Source: Prochlorococcus sp. AG-409-P01 (lineage in GTDB: Bacteria > Cyanobacteriota > Cyanobacteriia > PCC-6307 > Cyanobiaceae). Taken from it: a stretch of DNA of 64,000 bases. Shown here in pieces: positions 8,983-21,060 of the stretch; position 1 is the stretch's first letter; the number at the start of each line of letters is the position of its first letter. The notes under the pieces were generated by a model that saw only the letters and a list, made by a program, of their open reading frames with translations, ran no database searches and was not told where the DNA came from. The position numbers and the translations under genes were made by a program. The DNA is taken from NCBI GenBank assembly GCA_003215335.1, contig QCKM01000002.1, positions 1-64,000 on the forward strand, read 5' to 3'.

Positions 8983-9795
8983 ATGTCCGGACGAGGCTCA
9001 TCACAGCTACATAGCATTGATGGTTCTGGTCGGAAGGAATATTCAGCACCTAAGGCATCCATTCTGGTTGTTGATGATGAGCCAGCTGTTTTAAGAGTTT
9101 TAGTGACTCGACTTCAGTTGGCTGGATATAGGGTTATATCTGCTGAAGATGGAGAACAGGCTCTAGAGGTTTTTCATCAAGAATCACCTGATCTTGTGGT
9201 ACTTGATGTAATGCTTCCAAAGTTAGATGGCTTTGCAGTATGTAGGCGTCTAAGAGCTGAGTCTTGTGTTCCGATTATTTTTTTAACTGCTCTAGAGGCT
9301 ATTTCTGAAAAAGTTGCTGGATTGGATCTTGGAGCAGATGACTATTTATCTAAGCCTTTTAGTCCGAAAGAACTTGAAGCAAGAATTGCAACTATTCTCA
9401 GAAGAGTTGGACCAGGTTCTGCAGTAGCTGAGCCCCGCAGAGATCTTCCTGCTGGTCAAGGTGTAATGAGGGTAGGGGATTTAGTGGTTGATACCAATCG
9501 TCGACAAGTTAGTCGTGCTGGTGAACGTATTGGACTTACATATACCGAATTCAGCTTGCTTGAATTGTTATTTCGTGAACCTGGCCGTGTAGTGCCTAGA
9601 GCAGAAATTTTAGAGCAGCTTTGGGGATACCCTCCTAGACGAGCCGCTGACCTCAGAGTTGTTGATGTTTACGTTGCCCGGCTTAGAGGAAAGTTAGAGC
9701 CTGATCCACGTAATCCAGAGCTAATCCTTACGGTCAGAGGGATTGGCTATGCGTCTCAACGCATGGGTGAGTTTCCTACAGCTATAGCCAGTTGA
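8983..9795 (+). CDS. rpaB: OmpR-family response regulator, RpaB-type
   Basis: A two-component transcription factor of 270 residues. After an unusual extension of about 23 residues comes a receiver domain (ILVVDDEPAVLRVL; phospho-acceptor Asp in LVVLDVMLPKLDGF; switch Lys in YLSKPFSPKELEARI). The C-terminal winged helix follows (LTYTEFSLLELLFREPG, WGYPPRRAADLRVVDVYVARLRGKLE, LTVRGIGYASQR). The linker and wing most resemble RpaB, the essential cyanobacterial regulator of high-light and PSI genes through HLR1 sites. The ATG at 8983 has a GAGG at 8971-8974 at good spacing. RpaA would be the main alternative. Confidence 0.8.
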   Translation: MSGRGSSQLHSIDGSGRKEYSAPKASILVVDDEPAVLRVLVTRLQLAGYRVISAEDGEQALEVFHQESPDLVVLDVMLPKLDGFAVCRRLRAESCVPIIFLTALEAISEKVAGLDLGADDYLSKPFSPKELEARIATILRRVGPGSAVAEPRRDLPAGQGVMRVGDLVVDTNRRQVSRAGERIGLTYTEFSLLELLFREPGRVVPRAEILEQLWGYPPRRAADLRVVDVYVARLRGKLEPDPRNPELILTVRGIGYASQRMGEFPTAIAS

Positions 9796-9866
9796 ACAAC
9801 CAAGTGGTTTGGGCTCCGCAGAGGCACTAATGAGCGGCAAGATGGCGCCTGTCTGCTAATCCATTC

Positions 9867-11366
9867 TTGTCTGAATTGCGTGAAACTCGCTTGGAAAAGG
9901 CGAAAGCCCTTGAAGCTTTAGGGCAAGGTCCTTATGCGTTGCGTTTTCAACCGAGTCATTCCACAGCTGTTTTACAGGAATCTCATGCTGATTTAGCCAA
10001 TGGGACTGAGAAGGCTGTTGAAGTTTCTGTGGCTGGAAGGGTTATGGCGCGACGGGTGATGGGGAAGCTGGCCTTTTATACCCTCGCTGATGAGACTGGC
10101 ACGATCCAGTTGTATCTAGACAAAGCAGTTCTTAACGTTGGTGCTTCTGAGCAGAGCGAAACTGGAGGTTTCAATCAAATCACTAATTTGGTTGATTCTG
10201 GAGATTGGATTGGTGTTACTGGTACGTTGCGCCGCACTGATCGTGGAGAGCTTTCGATTAAGGTCCACTCTTGGCAGATGCTTACGAAATCACTCCAGCC
10301 ACTTCCAGATAAGTGGCATGGGTTATCGGATGTTGAGAAGCGATACAGACAACGTTACTTGGATTTAATTGCGTCGCCCAATTCTCGGGAGACTTTTCGA
10401 AGAAGGGCAAAAATGGTTAGTGCCATTCGACGTTGGTTGGATGAGAAAGGCTTCCTTGAGATTGAAACTCCGGTTTTGCAAGCAGAGGCAGGTGGTGCAG
10501 ATGCCAGGCCCTTTGTTACACACCACAACACACTTGATTTGCCGCTTTATCTGCGAATAGCTACAGAGCTTCATTTAAAGCGTCTTGTTGTTGGTGGTTT
10601 CGAAAGGGTATATGAGCTAGGAAGAATCTTTCGTAATGAAGGAATTAGCACTCGACACAATCCAGAATTTACATCTGTAGAGATTTATCAGGCATTTGCT
10701 GATTATGTCGACATGATGGATCTCACCGAGAAGTTAATTGCTTCAGTTTGTAAGCAGATTTGTGGTGCCACTAAAATCAATTATCAGGATAATTTGCTTG
10801 ACCTGACTCCTCCTTGGCGCAGATGCTCAATGCATGAGCTGGTCGAGCAAGAAACTGGATTGGATTTCCTTAAGTTTGGTGATGATAGGCATGCAGCTTC
10901 AGCTGCAATGGTTGGTATAGGTTTAGATGCACCTGCCAAGGCTGATTCAGTGGGGCGCTTGCTGAATGAAGCTTTTGAACAGGCAGTCGAACCGACTTTG
11001 ATCCAACCGACTTTTGTTATTGATTATCCGATTGAGATATCTCCTTTAGCTAGAAAGCATCGAAGTAAACCTGGATTGGTTGAGCGGTTTGAATTATTTA
11101 TTGCTGGGCGTGAGACAGCTAATGCATTTAGTGAACTTGTTGACCCTATTGACCAAAGGAATCGCTTAAATGCTCAACAGGAACGGCGGTTAGCAGGTGA
11201 TTTAGAAGCGCAGGGAGTAGATGAGGATTTTTTACAGGCCTTGGAGGTTGGAATGCCTCCAACAGGTGGTTTAGGAATAGGAATTGATCGATTAGCAATG
11301 CTACTTACAGATAGTCCTTCGATTAGAGATGTGATTGCTTTTCCCCTTCTCCGACCTGACTCATAA
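9867..11366 (+). CDS. lysS: lysyl-tRNA synthetase, class II
   Basis: A 499-residue class IIb aminoacyl-tRNA synthetase that charges tRNA-Lys. The N-terminal OB-fold anticodon-binding domain (about 45-150, [22 protein letters not shown]) is followed by class II motif 1 ([20 protein letters not shown]), motif 2 ([28 protein letters not shown]) and motif 3 ([15 protein letters not shown]). The start is TTG at 9867; no ATG fits the conserved N terminus ([12 protein letters not shown]). It is followed by a small gene and a clear terminator at 11732. Confidence 0.97.
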   Translation: MSELRETRLEKAKALEALGQGPYALRFQPSHSTAVLQESHADLANGTEKAVEVSVAGRVMARRVMGKLAFYTLADETGTIQLYLDKAVLNVGASEQSETGGFNQITNLVDSGDWIGVTGTLRRTDRGELSIKVHSWQMLTKSLQPLPDKWHGLSDVEKRYRQRYLDLIASPNSRETFRRRAKMVSAIRRWLDEKGFLEIETPVLQAEAGGADARPFVTHHNTLDLPLYLRIATELHLKRLVVGGFERVYELGRIFRNEGISTRHNPEFTSVEIYQAFADYVDMMDLTEKLIASVCKQICGATKINYQDNLLDLTPPWRRCSMHELVEQETGLDFLKFGDDRHAASAAMVGIGLDAPAKADSVGRLLNEAFEQAVEPTLIQPTFVIDYPIEISPLARKHRSKPGLVERFELFIAGRETANAFSELVDPIDQRNRLNAQQERRLAGDLEAQGVDEDFLQALEVGMPPTGGLGIGIDRLAMLLTDSPSIRDVIAFPLLRPDS

Positions 11367-11429
11367 ACATATATCTTGAAACCTGCCCCCCACAGTGGAT
11401 AATTAAGTAAGTGGCAAGGTCCTGTACCA

Positions 11430-11693
11430 ATGAGTGGTGAGCGCGTAGGTTTCCGCTTCAAACACGCCGATGCGGTGGTCAAGCGCAATCCCCAGGGCCG
11501 TTCTCGGCGTGGCTGGGTTATGGAACCTGTAGAACAAACCACTAGCCGTGGTACAAAGATGCCTGCTTATCGAATCCGATGGCGGGATAGTGAGCGCCCT
11601 GAGATTGTGCTCCAACATATGTTGATTGCGGATCCAGATCCAACTCCACCCCCGGAGAATGTGAGTCTTGAGCCCCCAGCAGCCAAAGGCTAG
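11430..11693 (+). CDS. conserved small protein of picocyanobacteria
   Basis: An 87-residue basic protein, rich in Arg and Pro, with no membrane segment. Motifs such as GFRFKHADAVVKRNP, RRGWVMEPVE and MPAYRIRWRDSERPEIVLQHML look like a small SH3-like barrel followed by a Pro-rich acidic tail. I recognise the type as a conserved hypothetical of marine cyanobacteria and cannot assign a function. It lies 63 bp after lysS and before the terminator at 11732, so it is probably co-transcribed with lysS. Confidence 0.7.
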   Translation: MSGERVGFRFKHADAVVKRNPQGRSRRGWVMEPVEQTTSRGTKMPAYRIRWRDSERPEIVLQHMLIADPDPTPPPENVSLEPPAAKG

Positions 11694-11731
11694 TTTGCTT
11701 CGTTCCTTACGGCTGGTCCAATTAAATCTTT

Positions 11732-11782
11732 AAAGGGTCGTTCATGCTCATTGTGAAAGACCCTTTATTTGTTTTGTTATTT
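11732..11782 (+). terminator. intrinsic terminator after the lysS operon
   Basis: An 8-bp inverted repeat, AAAGGGTC at 11732-11739 and GACCCTTT at 11759-11766, is followed by a T-rich run (ATTTGTTTTGTTATTTTTTG). It fits a rho-independent terminator for lysS and the small gene after it. The rest of the 296-bp gap to 11989 shows no other gene-like signal. Confidence 0.7.
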
Positions 11783-11989
11783 TTTGTATTCTCTTTGAAG
11801 TCAGTCGGTTCAAGGTTGGCATTTTGCTTCATTCATTAGCACTTCAGGCCTGCTTTATTGCGTTGTAAGGATTTTGATTTGTCTTTGGCGACTGAAGGAG
11901 ATGATCTTGCTAGAGACTATTCCATTGGTCTTTTTCTGACTCTCTGCCATGTCTCTTTCTAAGTTTTCGAGCTAGACGTGCCTGATCAT

Positions 11990-12214
11990 TTAATAGGGGG
12001 CTTTAGTGAGGATTGGTTCTTCGATTTTTTCTTTGAGAGGAGTAATTGCTGCTTCTTGAGAATTTAGAAACAGTTGTGCCAATTTGGCCACATCTCCTTC
12101 TTTGAGATCAAGAGTGCCAAGTCGGTCAAAATATTTGCGGTATAGAATCTCAAGCTCTTTGATCAGCCCTTCCCGCTCAATGCGCATGATTTTGTGTTGA
12201 TCTCCTCGACTCAT
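11990..12214 (-). CDS. conserved hypothetical protein, helical
   Basis: A 74-residue charged, probably all-helical protein (HKIMRIEREGLIKELEILYRKYF, LDLKEGDVAKLAQLFLNSQEAA). No known domain is recognised. It lies 132 bp downstream of smpB on the same strand. Coding is supported by the even use of charged heptads and a full-length frame with an ATG start; function is unknown. Confidence 0.6.
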   Translation of the reverse strand: MSRGDQHKIMRIEREGLIKELEILYRKYFDRLGTLDLKEGDVAKLAQLFLNSQEAAITPLKEKIEEPILTKAPY

Positions 12215-12346
12215 TAGTTGACTATCTCGATGTAGAGAATGGAAAAATTCAATTTCTATTGTAATTAAGTTAACAAAATATTGGCCATTCGAAATGTGAA
12301 TTTTTAATGAATATCTTTAAAAAAAGAAGCCAATTATATGGTTTAG

Positions 12347-12844
12347 CTAATATCTAGAAAGGATTGACCTCACTTCCTTTTCAGCCTGTTTTTTCTTTTC
12401 TTCTTGGCGCTTGTCATGTAACTTTCGTCCTTTCCCTAGCCCTATTGTTACCTTTATCCAGGAACCTTTTAGATGCAATTTCAAAGGGATAAGCGTAAAA
12501 CCCTTTCTTTCTAGCTTGATTTGAAGCTTGTCAATTTCACGACGGTGGGCTAACAACTTGCGAGTTCTCAAGGGATCGTGATTGAAAAAGCTGCCTGCGT
12601 GGCTATGAGGAGATATATGTACATTATGAAGTTGCAATTCACCTTTTCGAATTAGACAGAATCCATCTCGAAGATTTGCTTGCCCAGCTCTGATCGACTT
12701 CACTTCTGTTCCCACTAATTCGATGCCTGTTTCCAAGGTTTCAATGATCTCGTATTGATGTCTTGCTAGTCGGTTGTCTGCTAGCAGTCTGTTGGCTTCT
12801 GGTTTTGTGGAGTTTTTGACATTTTTAGTGTTGGTCTTTGCCAT
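12347..12844 (-). CDS. smpB: SsrA-binding protein SmpB
   Basis: SmpB binds tmRNA and delivers it to stalled ribosomes for trans-translation. The 165-residue frame shows the family core: [41 protein letters not shown], the [32 protein letters not shown] block, and the Lys/Arg-rich C-terminal tail ([21 protein letters not shown]) that becomes helical in the mRNA channel. The 5' end is divergent from ruvB. Confidence 0.95.
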   Translation of the reverse strand: MAKTNTKNVKNSTKPEANRLLADNRLARHQYEIIETLETGIELVGTEVKSIRAGQANLRDGFCLIRKGELQLHNVHISPHSHAGSFFNHDPLRTRKLLAHRREIDKLQIKLERKGFTLIPLKLHLKGSWIKVTIGLGKGRKLHDKRQEEKKKQAEKEVRSILSRY

Positions 12845-12894
12845 TGTTGTTCATTGATGCTTTGACCTTATCCAGGTGTCGTTACCCTTCCAGC

Positions 12895-13956
12895 ATGGCG
12901 ATAGTTTCTTCCAAAGCGGGCCATGGAGAATTTCTCCCATCAATGGCTCAACGAAATACCAGGTTGGTGGATCCTGCACCTTCGAAAGATGAACTTTGCT
13001 TGCCTAGAGACGATGGACTGAGGCCCAAGTTGTTGGCTGATTACATCGGCCAGAATGATTTGAAGCAAGTCTTGGGAATTGCTGTAAAGGCAGCCATTGG
13101 AAGAGGTGATTGCTTGGATCATGTCTTGTTTTATGGCCCGCCTGGGTTAGGTAAAACCACTATGGCACTGGTTTTGGCGGAAGAAATGGGGGTGAAGTGT
13201 CGAATTACTAGTGCACCAGCTTTAGAACGTCCTCGTGACATTGTTGGATTGTTGTTGAATTTGCAGCCTCGTGAGCTTCTCTTTATTGATGAGATTCATC
13301 GCTTGACAAGGGTTGCAGAAGAATTGCTTTACCCAGCAATGGAGGATCGACGCTTGGATATCACAGTGGGTAGGGGCAGTACAGCACGGATAAGAGTCTT
13401 AGACCTCCCTCCATTTACCTTGATAGGAGCAACCACTCGAGCAGGTGCATTGAGCTCTCCTTTACGTGATCGATTTGGCTTGGTGCAAAGGTTGGAGTTT
13501 TATGGATTAGACGATTTGCAGGCAATTGTGGCTCGGGCGGCAGGTTTGCTTGGATTGACCCTCAATGAAGAAGCTTGTTTAGAGATAGCCAGGCGGTGTA
13601 GAGGAACACCAAGGATTGCGAATCGATTGTTGAGAAGAGTGCGGGATGTCGCAACTGTTTGCTCTAAAAGCAATTGCATTGATGCATCTTTGGTGGATGA
13701 AGCATTAACCCTTCACCGCGTTGATGAAAAAGGTTTGGATGCCAGTGATAGGCGCTTATTGGAATTACTTGTGAAGTCTCATGGTGGGGGCCCTGCAGGC
13801 TTGGAAACTCTTGCGGCAGCCTTGGGTGAGGATGCAGCCACTCTCGAAGCAGTGGTTGAACCTTTTTTATTGCAAATAGGCTTTTTGCAGCGGACGCCCA
13901 GAGGTCGTGTTGTTACACAAGCTGGTCGTACTCATTTGGGCGCGACTCATTTGTGA
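12895..13956 (+). CDS. ruvB: Holliday junction branch-migration helicase RuvB
   Basis: RuvB is the AAA+ motor that drives branch migration with RuvA during recombination repair. From the ATG at 12895 the product is 353 residues. The Walker A motif GPPGLGKTT is at about 81-89, Walker [10 protein letters not shown] at about 130, sensor 1 in [20 protein letters not shown] (which includes an arginine finger), and the C-terminal winged helix ends in [12 protein letters not shown]. An in-frame TTG at 12838 would overlap smpB and is disfavoured. Confidence 0.96.
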   Translation: MAIVSSKAGHGEFLPSMAQRNTRLVDPAPSKDELCLPRDDGLRPKLLADYIGQNDLKQVLGIAVKAAIGRGDCLDHVLFYGPPGLGKTTMALVLAEEMGVKCRITSAPALERPRDIVGLLLNLQPRELLFIDEIHRLTRVAEELLYPAMEDRRLDITVGRGSTARIRVLDLPPFTLIGATTRAGALSSPLRDRFGLVQRLEFYGLDDLQAIVARAAGLLGLTLNEEACLEIARRCRGTPRIANRLLRRVRDVATVCSKSNCIDASLVDEALTLHRVDEKGLDASDRRLLELLVKSHGGGPAGLETLAAALGEDAATLEAVVEPFLLQIGFLQRTPRGRVVTQAGRTHLGATHL

Positions 13957-14753
13957 TGGTTTTTATGAGTTTGATTAGAGCTATTTCGTTGATTTTTTTG
14001 GCTTTGTTTTTAGTGATTGGCCAACCTTGCATTGTTGGCGCAACTTCATCAGCGTCACTTCTTTTTCAGAATGCTTTAGAGGCCAGTAGATCAGGTGATT
14101 TTTCTGACGCATTAGTTTTATGGGATCAATTTCTGGAATTCTTCCCCGAGGATGCTGCTGCTTGGAGTAATAAAGGTAATGTACTTTTAGCTTTAGGGGA
14201 CCCTAAAGGCTCTATTGCAGCTCAAACAAAAGCGATTGAATTGACTCCTGATGAGCGAGATCCTTATTTGAATCGAGGTATTGCTGAGGAGGCGCTTAAG
14301 GAATGGAAGCAAGCAGAGAGTGATTACAACTGGATTCTCCAACGCTTTCCTGATGATGCATCGGCTCTTTATAACCTTGCAAATGTGAATGGTTCTCTAG
14401 GAGATTGGTCGCAGGCTGAAAAGCTTTTTACAAAGTCATCTTTAGCTAGACCTGGCTTTGCAATGGCGCGATCTAGTCAAGCTTTGGCTCAATATCAATT
14501 GGGTGAATTCCATCAGGCTGAAGCGGAATTGCGAATGCTCATCCGTCGCTATCCAATGATGGCTGATGCAAGAGCTGCTCTTTCAGCACTTCTTTGGCGA
14601 CAGGGCTTGAATGGGGAAGCGGAAAGTCATTGGGTTGCAGCTTCTGGTCTTGATAGTCGATATAGAGAAAAGGATTGGTTGCTGGATATTCGTCGCTGGC
14701 CCCCACAACCTATTTCTGATCTGATGTCTTTTCTTGCGATGGAGAGAGTATGA
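13953..14753 (+). CDS. exported TPR-repeat protein
   Basis: A 266-residue protein with an N-terminal hydrophobic signal or anchor segment ([20 protein letters not shown]) and at least four tetratricopeptide-like repeats between about 35 and 230 (for example [29 protein letters not shown]). It probably acts as a thylakoid-lumen or periplasmic scaffold; the partner is unknown. The GTG at 13953 overlaps the ruvB stop (GTGA); ATG at 13956 is an equally good start. Its stop overlaps the next gene as ATGA, so ruvB, this gene and the peptidase are translationally coupled. Confidence 0.8.
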   Translation: MMVFMSLIRAISLIFLALFLVIGQPCIVGATSSASLLFQNALEASRSGDFSDALVLWDQFLEFFPEDAAAWSNKGNVLLALGDPKGSIAAQTKAIELTPDERDPYLNRGIAEEALKEWKQAESDYNWILQRFPDDASALYNLANVNGSLGDWSQAEKLFTKSSLARPGFAMARSSQALAQYQLGEFHQAEAELRMLIRRYPMMADARAALSALLWRQGLNGEAESHWVAASGLDSRYREKDWLLDIRRWPPQPISDLMSFLAMERV

Positions 14754-15940
14754 ATTCCATTCATGATTGGCATGAATATCTTGATGAAGTGATGCCTGAG
14801 TTGTTAGACCTTCGTCGTCATATTCATGCGCACCCTGAGTTAAGTGGTGAAGAGCATCAGACAGCAGCTCTAGTAGCAGGAGATTTGCGAACTTTTGGGT
14901 GGAAGGTTCGAGAGGGTGTAGGTCGCACTGGGGTGATGGCTGAATTGGGTCCTTCCAATGGATCCTTTGTGGGCTTGCGTGTTGATATGGATGCTCTCCC
15001 AGTAGAAGAACGCACTGGCTTGGCCTATGCCTCTCGTCGTCAAGGAGTCATGCATGCATGTGGACATGATTTGCACACAGCTATTGGCCTTGGTGTTGCA
15101 AGGCTTTTGGCAGCACAGGAGCCCTTGCAAAAAGGCGTCAGGTTGTTGTTTCAGCCTGCCGAAGAATTGGCAGAAGGAGCTCGTTGGATGCTTGCAGATG
15201 GTGTCGCTCAGGGTTTAGAGGCGCTGTTTGGTGTTCATGTTCTTCCTGAATTGCCAGCGGGATTTATTGGAGTTCGAAATGGCAGCCTGACTGCTGCTGC
15301 AGGAGAGCTGGAAATAAAGGTCATTGGAGCAGGTGGGCATGGTGCCAGGCCTCATCAATCTGTCGATGCCATCTGGGTGGCTGCAAAAGTAGTAAGTGGT
15401 ATTCAAGAGGCTATTAGCAGGCGTTTAGATGCTTTAAAACCTGTTGTGATCAGCTTTGGACGAATTGAGGGAGGCAAGGCATTTAATGTAATTCCTGACC
15501 AGGTCACCCTTTTAGGGACTGTTCGTTGTCTAGATGGGCAATTGCATGATGAACTCCCCAATTGGATTGAGGAGACAGTTCAGTCGATATGTTCTTGTTT
15601 CGGGGCCAAGGCTGTTGTTCGTTATCGGTGCATTGCGCCCCCAGTGCAGAACGACGTTGAATTGACAAAATTGCTTGAAAGTTGCGCAATTGCTCAATTA
15701 GGCGAAGAGCGTGTTTTACGCCTTGAAAATCCTTCTTTAGGAGCTGAAGACTTTGCAGAATTTTTGCAAATTGTGCCGGGCACAATGTTTCGCCTTGGTG
15801 TAGCTAGTGATAAAGGTTGTGCTCCTCTTCATAGTGGATATTTTTGTCCAGAGGAGAGTTCTTTAAAAGTTGGAGTAACAGTCATAACTGCCACAATTCT
15901 TTCTTGGATAAATCAAAACTCCGTTTTGGGGGATTCATAG
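14750..15940 (+). CDS. M20D-family amidohydrolase (hippurate hydrolase / N-acyl amino acid hydrolase type)
   Basis: A 396-residue metal-dependent peptidase-like amidase. The metal ligands typical of the M20D family are visible: MHACGHDLHT (Cys104, His106), QPAEELAEGARWM (Glu138-Glu139), His in LFGVHVLPELP, and the C-terminal LHSGYFCPEE. The dimerisation lid domain (GAGGHGARPHQSVDAIWVA) is present. Relatives include hippurate hydrolase, indole-acetyl-amino acid hydrolase and N-acetyldiaminopimelate deacetylase; the substrate here is not decided by sequence. Translation is coupled to the TPR gene through ATGA. Confidence 0.88.
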   Translation: MNSIHDWHEYLDEVMPELLDLRRHIHAHPELSGEEHQTAALVAGDLRTFGWKVREGVGRTGVMAELGPSNGSFVGLRVDMDALPVEERTGLAYASRRQGVMHACGHDLHTAIGLGVARLLAAQEPLQKGVRLLFQPAEELAEGARWMLADGVAQGLEALFGVHVLPELPAGFIGVRNGSLTAAAGELEIKVIGAGGHGARPHQSVDAIWVAAKVVSGIQEAISRRLDALKPVVISFGRIEGGKAFNVIPDQVTLLGTVRCLDGQLHDELPNWIEETVQSICSCFGAKAVVRYRCIAPPVQNDVELTKLLESCAIAQLGEERVLRLENPSLGAEDFAEFLQIVPGTMFRLGVASDKGCAPLHSGYFCPEESSLKVGVTVITATILSWINQNSVLGDS

Positions 15941-15942
15941 TT

Positions 15943-16203
15943 ATGAATAGAGTTGGCCATCCCTTTTTGTCTCTAGCAGCACCGTTTCTAATTATCTTGG
16001 GCTTGCTCGGTTTGTTTTATAGGCAGGGAAGTGATAGGCAACAGTCTTTTCCAGCTTTATTTGTTGGAGCAGGATTGGTGGTTAGCAGAGCATTGGGACG
16101 AGGGCTGCAAAGAAAAAAGCTTTTTTTAGCATTGCGTAAAAGTACTCATGATGACAATCAAAATGTTGGCCAAAAGCTTGATTTAGATCTAAGTGATTTA
16201 TAG
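15943..16203 (+). CDS. small two-segment membrane protein
   Basis: An 86-residue protein starting at the ATG 2 bp after the peptidase stop. Two hydrophobic stretches (about 8-24, PFLSLAAPFLIILGLLGLF, and 36-50, FPALFVGAGLVVSRALG) are followed by a polar tail. It resembles DUF3188-type cyanobacterial peptides, though I hold that family call loosely. It is the last member of the ruvB run before the thiC riboswitch. Confidence 0.6.
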   Translation: MNRVGHPFLSLAAPFLIILGLLGLFYRQGSDRQQSFPALFVGAGLVVSRALGRGLQRKKLFLALRKSTHDDNQNVGQKLDLDLSDL

Positions 16204-16264
16204 ATCTGCTTAAGTCGATTTGTTGAAAAAAGAATTGGACTAAAAATCCCGCTAGGTTGTATAC

Positions 16265-16354
16265 ACCACTAGGGGTGTCAACCGATGGTCTCATTGGTTG
16301 GCTGAGATCACACCCTCTGAACCTGCTCAGTTCATTCTGGGAAAGGGAAGTGAA
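16265..16354 (+). promoter_or_regulatory. TPP (THI-box) riboswitch controlling thiC
   Basis: The conserved thiamine pyrophosphate aptamer elements are present in order: AGGGGTG near 16270, GGCTGAGATCACACCCTCTGA near 16300-16320, AACCTG at 16321-16326, and AGGGAAGTG at 16344-16352, whose AGTG closes P1 against CACT at 16267-16270. It lies directly upstream of thiC. Binding of TPP in this class represses downstream genes. The sequence between the aptamer and the ATG can form a hairpin that includes the ribosome binding site (see findings). Confidence 0.95.
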
Positions 16355-16369
16355 AAGGCGTGGTCTTGA

Positions 16370-17806
<1,437 letters not shown>

Positions 17807-17872
17807 TAATATTTTAGATACGAAGAGGATTTGATCATCCTAGATAGGTTAATAAATTTTCCTTACTAAAGT

Positions 17873-18817
17873 TTATTTGACCATGCTCTTAAACCAGGGA
17901 ATAGTCATATCTAAGCCTTCTTCAAGAGAAGTGCTTGGCTCCCATCCTAATTCATTTTTTGCGAGATCAATTAATGGTTTTCTTCTTAGCGGATCATCTT
18001 CAGGAAGTGGCTTTTCAATTAACGGCAAGTTAGGGTTGATTCGCTCACATACTAACTTAGCAAGTTGTTTTATTGTGAATTCGCCTGGATTTCCTATATT
18101 TATTGGCCCACTATGACTTCCATTCATAAGAAGAATCATCCCACTAATGAGATCATCTACATAGCAAAATGAACGGGTTTGGTTGCCATCGCCGTAGATA
18201 GTCAATGGTTTCCCTTGAAGGGCTTGTGAGATAAAGTTACTGACAACTCTTCCGTCGTCAGGTAACATCCTTGGACCATATGTATTAAAGATTCTCATTA
18301 CTCTGATTTCAGTACCATGCATCCTTTGATAGTCAAAGCATAAAGTTTCTGCTATGCGTTTCCCTTCGTCATAACAGCTTCTTATTCCTGAAGTATTTAC
18401 TGACCCTCTATAGCTTTCTGGTTGGGGATGTATCTCTGGGTCGCCATAAACTTCACTAGTACTTGCAAGTAAAAGTCTTGCATTTAAACGTCTTGCAAGA
18501 CCAAGCATGTTGTAGGTTCCAAGGAAACTTGTTTTTGCAGTTTTAATAGGGTTGCTTTGATAGTGAACTGGAGATGCTGGACAAGCTAAATGCCAGATCC
18601 GATCAACTTCAAGCTTTATAGGTTCAGTGACATCATGACGAATGACTTCAAAACGTGGGTGGCCAATCCACTTGGATATGTTCTCTTTGCTGCCTGTGAA
18701 GTAATTGTCTAAGCAAATAACATCTTCATTCGACTGCATTAACCGATCAATTAGATGAGATCCTAGGAATCCCGCCCCTCCAGTTACTAGATTCCTATGA
18801 GTGGGGGTACTGGCCAT
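17873..18817 (-). CDS. UDP-glucuronate decarboxylase-type NAD-dependent epimerase
   Basis: A 314-residue extended SDR enzyme. [10 protein letters not shown] (about 13-22) binds NAD. The catalytic set is Thr/Ser in ASTSEVYGD and the YxxxK in CYDEGK. The pattern [22 protein letters not shown] and [11 protein letters not shown] is that of UDP-xylose synthases, which oxidise and decarboxylate UDP-glucuronate to UDP-xylose. A dTDP-glucose or UDP-galacturonate enzyme is less likely. The product probably feeds cell-surface polysaccharide or glycan. It sits between thiC and tktA, a place otherwise occupied by central metabolism genes. Confidence 0.88.
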   Translation of the reverse strand: MASTPTHRNLVTGGAGFLGSHLIDRLMQSNEDVICLDNYFTGSKENISKWIGHPRFEVIRHDVTEPIKLEVDRIWHLACPASPVHYQSNPIKTAKTSFLGTYNMLGLARRLNARLLLASTSEVYGDPEIHPQPESYRGSVNTSGIRSCYDEGKRIAETLCFDYQRMHGTEIRVMRIFNTYGPRMLPDDGRVVSNFISQALQGKPLTIYGDGNQTRSFCYVDDLISGMILLMNGSHSGPINIGNPGEFTIKQLAKLVCERINPNLPLIEKPLPEDDPLRRKPLIDLAKNELGWEPSTSLEEGLDMTIPWFKSMVK

Positions 18818-18991
18818 TTTCTACTGTTAGAATATAAGATTAAAAAAGTAATAAATATCCTCAAAAGTTCTTATGGATGTCATTGGCAGTTTTAGGGAAG
18901 GTAATTAGTTCTATATGACAATAGTTGACTTGCTTTAATCGGTGAGCAGGTTGAACGAATCTGTATTTGATGTTCGTTAAAAATATACCCA

Positions 18992-21007
18992 TTATCCTTT
19001 TTCAAGGAGTTTTTTGGCTTTGCTAATTACATTTTCTACTGTAAATCCAAATTTTTCCATACAGGTTCCTCCTGGTGCAGAGGCTCCAAAGCGATTCATT
19101 GATATTGCATCTCCATCTAAACCTATGTATTTATGCCATCCAAATGACTCAGCAGCTTCTACAAGTAATCTTTTCCTCACTGAATTAGGAAGTACATCTT
19201 CTTTATAGCTTTCACTTTGTTCTTCAAAGAGCTCTACACAAGGCATAGACACCACGCGCACTTTTTTACCTTCAGATGAAAGTTGTTTAGCCGCTTGCAC
19301 GCATAAGTCGAGTTCACTTCCGGTTCCAATCATGATGAGATCAGGAGTCCCTTGACAGTCCTCCAATATGTAGCCCCCGAGAGCAACTTTTTCTATTGAT
19401 GAATTTTGTTGGTTATTCATGCCCTGTCTACTAAGACAAAGGGCACTAGGTCGTTTACGGTTTTCGATCGCAAGCTTATAGGCACCACTTGTTTCATTGC
19501 CGTCTCCAGGACGGAAAACGAGCATGTTGGGTATTGCACGAAGGGAGGGAATTGTCTCTATGGGCTGGTGAGTAGGACCATCTTCGCCCACACCGATTGA
19601 ATCATGGGTTAGTACGTAGATAACACCAAGCTCACTTAAGGCTGATAATCGCATTGAGCCCCGCATGTAATCCGCAAACACAAGGAATGTTCCGCCATAA
19701 GGAATCAAGCCACTGTTGTGGTATGCAATTCCATTGAGGACTGCGGCCATAGCGTGTTCGCGGACTCCAAAGTGCAAATATCGTTTCTCGGGTGAATTGG
19801 CTTGGAATGACCCTGTCTCACCTTTAATGTCTGTGTAATTTGAATGTGTTAGGTCGGCTGAACCTCCGATTAGTTCTGGAAGATTTGGCCCAAGTGCTCC
19901 AAGACAGATTTGTGAGTGTTTTCTAGTGGCTAGTCCTTTGTCAGTCGAAGCATAAGTAGGCAAGTCTTTACTCCAATCTTTGGGAAGCTCTCCTCGCAAC
20001 ATCCGCTCAAACTCTTCTGCTTCTTTGGGATAATTATTCCTGTAATCGGAAAGCGCTTTATTCCATTGGTCCTCAAGCGTTGCCCCTCTTGCTATCGCTT
20101 CTCTGTAATGCTCATAAGCCTCTTCAGGTATTTCAAATGGGGCATAGTTCCAATTGAGCTGCTGTCGAGTAAGAGTTGCTTCTTCTTCCCCTAAGGGTGC
20201 TCCATGGACTCCAGCCGTATCGCTCTTGTTCGGCGAGCCATAACCAATAGTTGTTGTGATTTTGATAATTGATGGCTTATCAGAAACGGCTTTAGCATTT
20301 TCAATCGCTTTAGCAATTCCATCTATGTCGTTGTTTCCATCAGCGACATGCTGAACATGCCACCCATATGACTCATAACGTTTTAAGACGTCTTCAGTAA
20401 ATGAAACTTCAGTATGACCATCGATTGTGATGTGGTTGTCGTCATATAGGGCAATTAGTTTGCCAAGTTTGAGGTGACCAGCAAGAGAGCAGGCTTCTGA
20501 TGCAACACCTTCTTGGTTGCAGCCATCTCCCATGACCACATATGTGAAGTGATCAACGATAGTTGCATCGGACTTATTGAATTTTGCTGCTAGATGTGCT
20601 TCCGCTATTGCTAGGCCAACCGCATTAGAAATACCTGCCCCAAGAGGCCCAGCGGTGACTTCTACTCCTGCGGTTTCGAATGTTTCTGGATGACCTGGAG
20701 TACGAGAGTTCCACTGACGGAATTGTTTGATGTCTTCAAGGGTTACTGAGTCATAGCCAGTGAGGTGTAAAAGCGCATACAGAAGCATGCAACCATGCCC
20801 AGCTGAAAGGACAAAGCGGTCTCGGTTGAACCACTTTGGGTTCTTGGGATTGTGATGAAGGAATTTGTCCCATAGGGCATAACCCATTGGAGCGCAGCCC
20901 ATAGGTAGCCCAGGATGGCCGCTGTTGGACTTGTTAACAGCATCGACAGCAAGCATGCGGATGCTGTTTATGCAGAGCGTGTCGAGGGGGGCGGGCGCAG
21001 CGACCAT
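18992..21007 (-). CDS. tktA: transketolase
   Basis: A 671-residue thiamine-diphosphate enzyme of the Calvin cycle and pentose phosphate pathway, transferring two-carbon units between sugar phosphates. Conserved blocks include [13 protein letters not shown], the ThDP/metal-binding [30 protein letters not shown] (with the catalytic Glu region [14 protein letters not shown] just before it), and [15 protein letters not shown] near the C terminus. It is the last gene of the acpP-fabF-tktA transcription unit, 53 bp after fabF. It needs the cofactor made via thiC, whose gene is nearby. Confidence 0.98.
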   Translation of the reverse strand: MVAAPAPLDTLCINSIRMLAVDAVNKSNSGHPGLPMGCAPMGYALWDKFLHHNPKNPKWFNRDRFVLSAGHGCMLLYALLHLTGYDSVTLEDIKQFRQWNSRTPGHPETFETAGVEVTAGPLGAGISNAVGLAIAEAHLAAKFNKSDATIVDHFTYVVMGDGCNQEGVASEACSLAGHLKLGKLIALYDDNHITIDGHTEVSFTEDVLKRYESYGWHVQHVADGNNDIDGIAKAIENAKAVSDKPSIIKITTTIGYGSPNKSDTAGVHGAPLGEEEATLTRQQLNWNYAPFEIPEEAYEHYREAIARGATLEDQWNKALSDYRNNYPKEAEEFERMLRGELPKDWSKDLPTYASTDKGLATRKHSQICLGALGPNLPELIGGSADLTHSNYTDIKGETGSFQANSPEKRYLHFGVREHAMAAVLNGIAYHNSGLIPYGGTFLVFADYMRGSMRLSALSELGVIYVLTHDSIGVGEDGPTHQPIETIPSLRAIPNMLVFRPGDGNETSGAYKLAIENRKRPSALCLSRQGMNNQQNSSIEKVALGGYILEDCQGTPDLIMIGTGSELDLCVQAAKQLSSEGKKVRVVSMPCVELFEEQSESYKEDVLPNSVRKRLLVEAAESFGWHKYIGLDGDAISMNRFGASAPGGTCMEKFGFTVENVISKAKKLLEKG

Positions 21008-21060
21008 GTTGTTAAGTGGTGATGAAGGGATTCTGAATGATGGGTGGTAGATCTAGATGT

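Noticed and set aside
16082-16294. Minus-strand frame of 70 residues near the riboswitch
   Set aside because: It is a shadow of the membrane peptide gene and runs into the TPP aptamer.
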